Assembly: GCA_024699595.1 (NCBI GenBank)
Contig: JAILPG010000225.1
Span: forward strand, 1-14,741
Direction: 5' to 3'
Length of the DNA: 14,741 nucleotides
Source of the DNA: Lachnospiraceae bacterium
GTDB taxonomy: Bacteria > Bacillota_A > Clostridia > Lachnospirales > Lachnospiraceae
Below the pieces are notes generated by a model. The model saw only the letters and a program-made list of their open reading frames with translations, did not search any database and was not told the DNA's origin. Shown in pieces: positions 14,256 through 14,741 of this stretch (within the stretch, counting starts at the first letter, position 1; the number at the start of each line of letters is the position of its first letter). The translations under genes were made by a program, and so were the position numbers.

Positions 14256-14741
14256 ATGAGTGAAGAAAAGAAAATCCCCTACAAGATCTATTTAAGCGAG
14301 AACGAGATCCCGAAGAAATGGTACAACGTACGTTCAGACATGAAAAACAAGCCGGCTCCGCTTATCAATCCCGGAACGCATGAGCCCATGGGCTTTGATG
14401 ATCTGCGCCCGGTATTCTGCGACGAGCTTATCAAGCAGGAGCTTGACAATGACACGGCTTATATCGACATCCCGCAGGAGATAGTTGATTTTTACAAGAT
14501 GTACCGTCCCTCGCCTCTTGTCAGGGCATACTGTCTTGAGAAAGCGCTTGATACGCCTGCAAGGATCTACTACAAGTTTGAGGGAAACAACACAAGCGGC
14601 AGCCACAAGTTAAACTCTGCGATCGCCCAGGCTTATTACGCAAAAAAGCAGGGCCTTAAGGGTATCACGACCGAGACCGGAGCAGGACAGTGGGGAACAG
14701 CACTTTCCATGGCATGTGCATATTTCGGCCTGGATCTTAAG
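14256..14741 (+). CDS. trpB2: TrpB2-type tryptophan synthase beta chain (3' end cut by window)
   Basis: Only the first 162 residues are present, running off the window in frame. AGGAA at 14246-14250 precedes ATG 14256. The protein reads MSEEKKIPYKIYLSENEIPKK at its start, then RPSPLVRAYCLE (84-95), the PLP-binding segment NNTSGSHKLNSA with Schiff-base lysine K118, and ETGAGQWGTAL (140-150), which contains the catalytic Glu equivalent. The long N-terminal region before RPSPLVRA and the GSHKLN/ETGAGQWG pattern are typical of the TrpB2 (TrpB-like) branch rather than the classical TrpB1. The enzyme condenses indole with serine to tryptophan. It is preceded by a tryptophan T-box, which supports the assignment independently. 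No trpA is in view, so it may act as an indole-salvage enzyme. Confidence 0.93.
   Translation, partial: MSEEKKIPYKIYLSENEIPKKWYNVRSDMKNKPAPLINPGTHEPMGFDDLRPVFCDELIKQELDNDTAYIDIPQEIVDFYKMYRPSPLVRAYCLEKALDTPARIYYKFEGNNTSGSHKLNSAIAQAYYAKKQGLKGITTETGAGQWGTALSMACAYFGLDLK

Overview
The window looks like chromosomal DNA of a low-to-mid GC anaerobic Firmicute, most likely a Lachnospiraceae-type Clostridium relative (Butyrivibrio-like). This is inferred from a T-box riboswitch with Firmicute architecture, strong AGGAG-type ribosome binding sites, acidic lipoproteins with clostridial-style domains, a lipoprotein GH3 glucosidase and a stand-alone TrpB2-type gene. I saw no phage, transposase, CRISPR, tRNA or rRNA sequence.

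Layout. Positions 1-557 hold the signalling tail of a methyl-accepting chemotaxis protein cut by the window edge. Two forward lipoprotein genes follow (588-2219, with an RsiV/PdaC-like DUF3298 domain, and 2355-4310, a multi-domain protein with a Cys/Trp-rich C-terminus). A symmetrical hairpin at 4313-4361 ends this cluster and probably also serves the convergent gene at 4389-6764. That gene encodes one polypeptide joining a complete MurD-like amino-acid ligase to a complete CapA-like domain. A 446-bp divergent intergenic region (6765-7210) separates it from a lipoprotein GH3 beta-glucosidase (7211-9196). The region carries three unrelated families of short tandem repeats around two divergent promoter candidates.

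Next is a small forward operon (promoter near 9296-9324): a five-helix membrane protein and a 69-residue Xre regulator, coupled by an internal Shine-Dalgarno. It converges, with only 7 bp between stop codons, on a reverse operon of a CDF cation exporter (12430-13587) followed by a SNF2-type helicase (10266-12425). Upstream of the CDF gene is a 61-bp tandem duplication. The window ends with a readable tryptophan T-box (13907-14159) controlling a TrpB2-type tryptophan synthase beta gene cut by the window edge at 14741.

How it fits together. Most genes are independent housekeeping or envelope functions: sensing, surface lipoproteins, sugar release, metal export and tryptophan supply. The two points I consider most unusual are the MurD-CapA fusion, which suggests a glutamate-type ligase tied to a CapA metallophosphoesterase-like domain, and the repeated finding of short tandem duplications at gene 5' ends (MurD-CapA and CDF), each leaving a small abortive reading frame just upstream of the real start.
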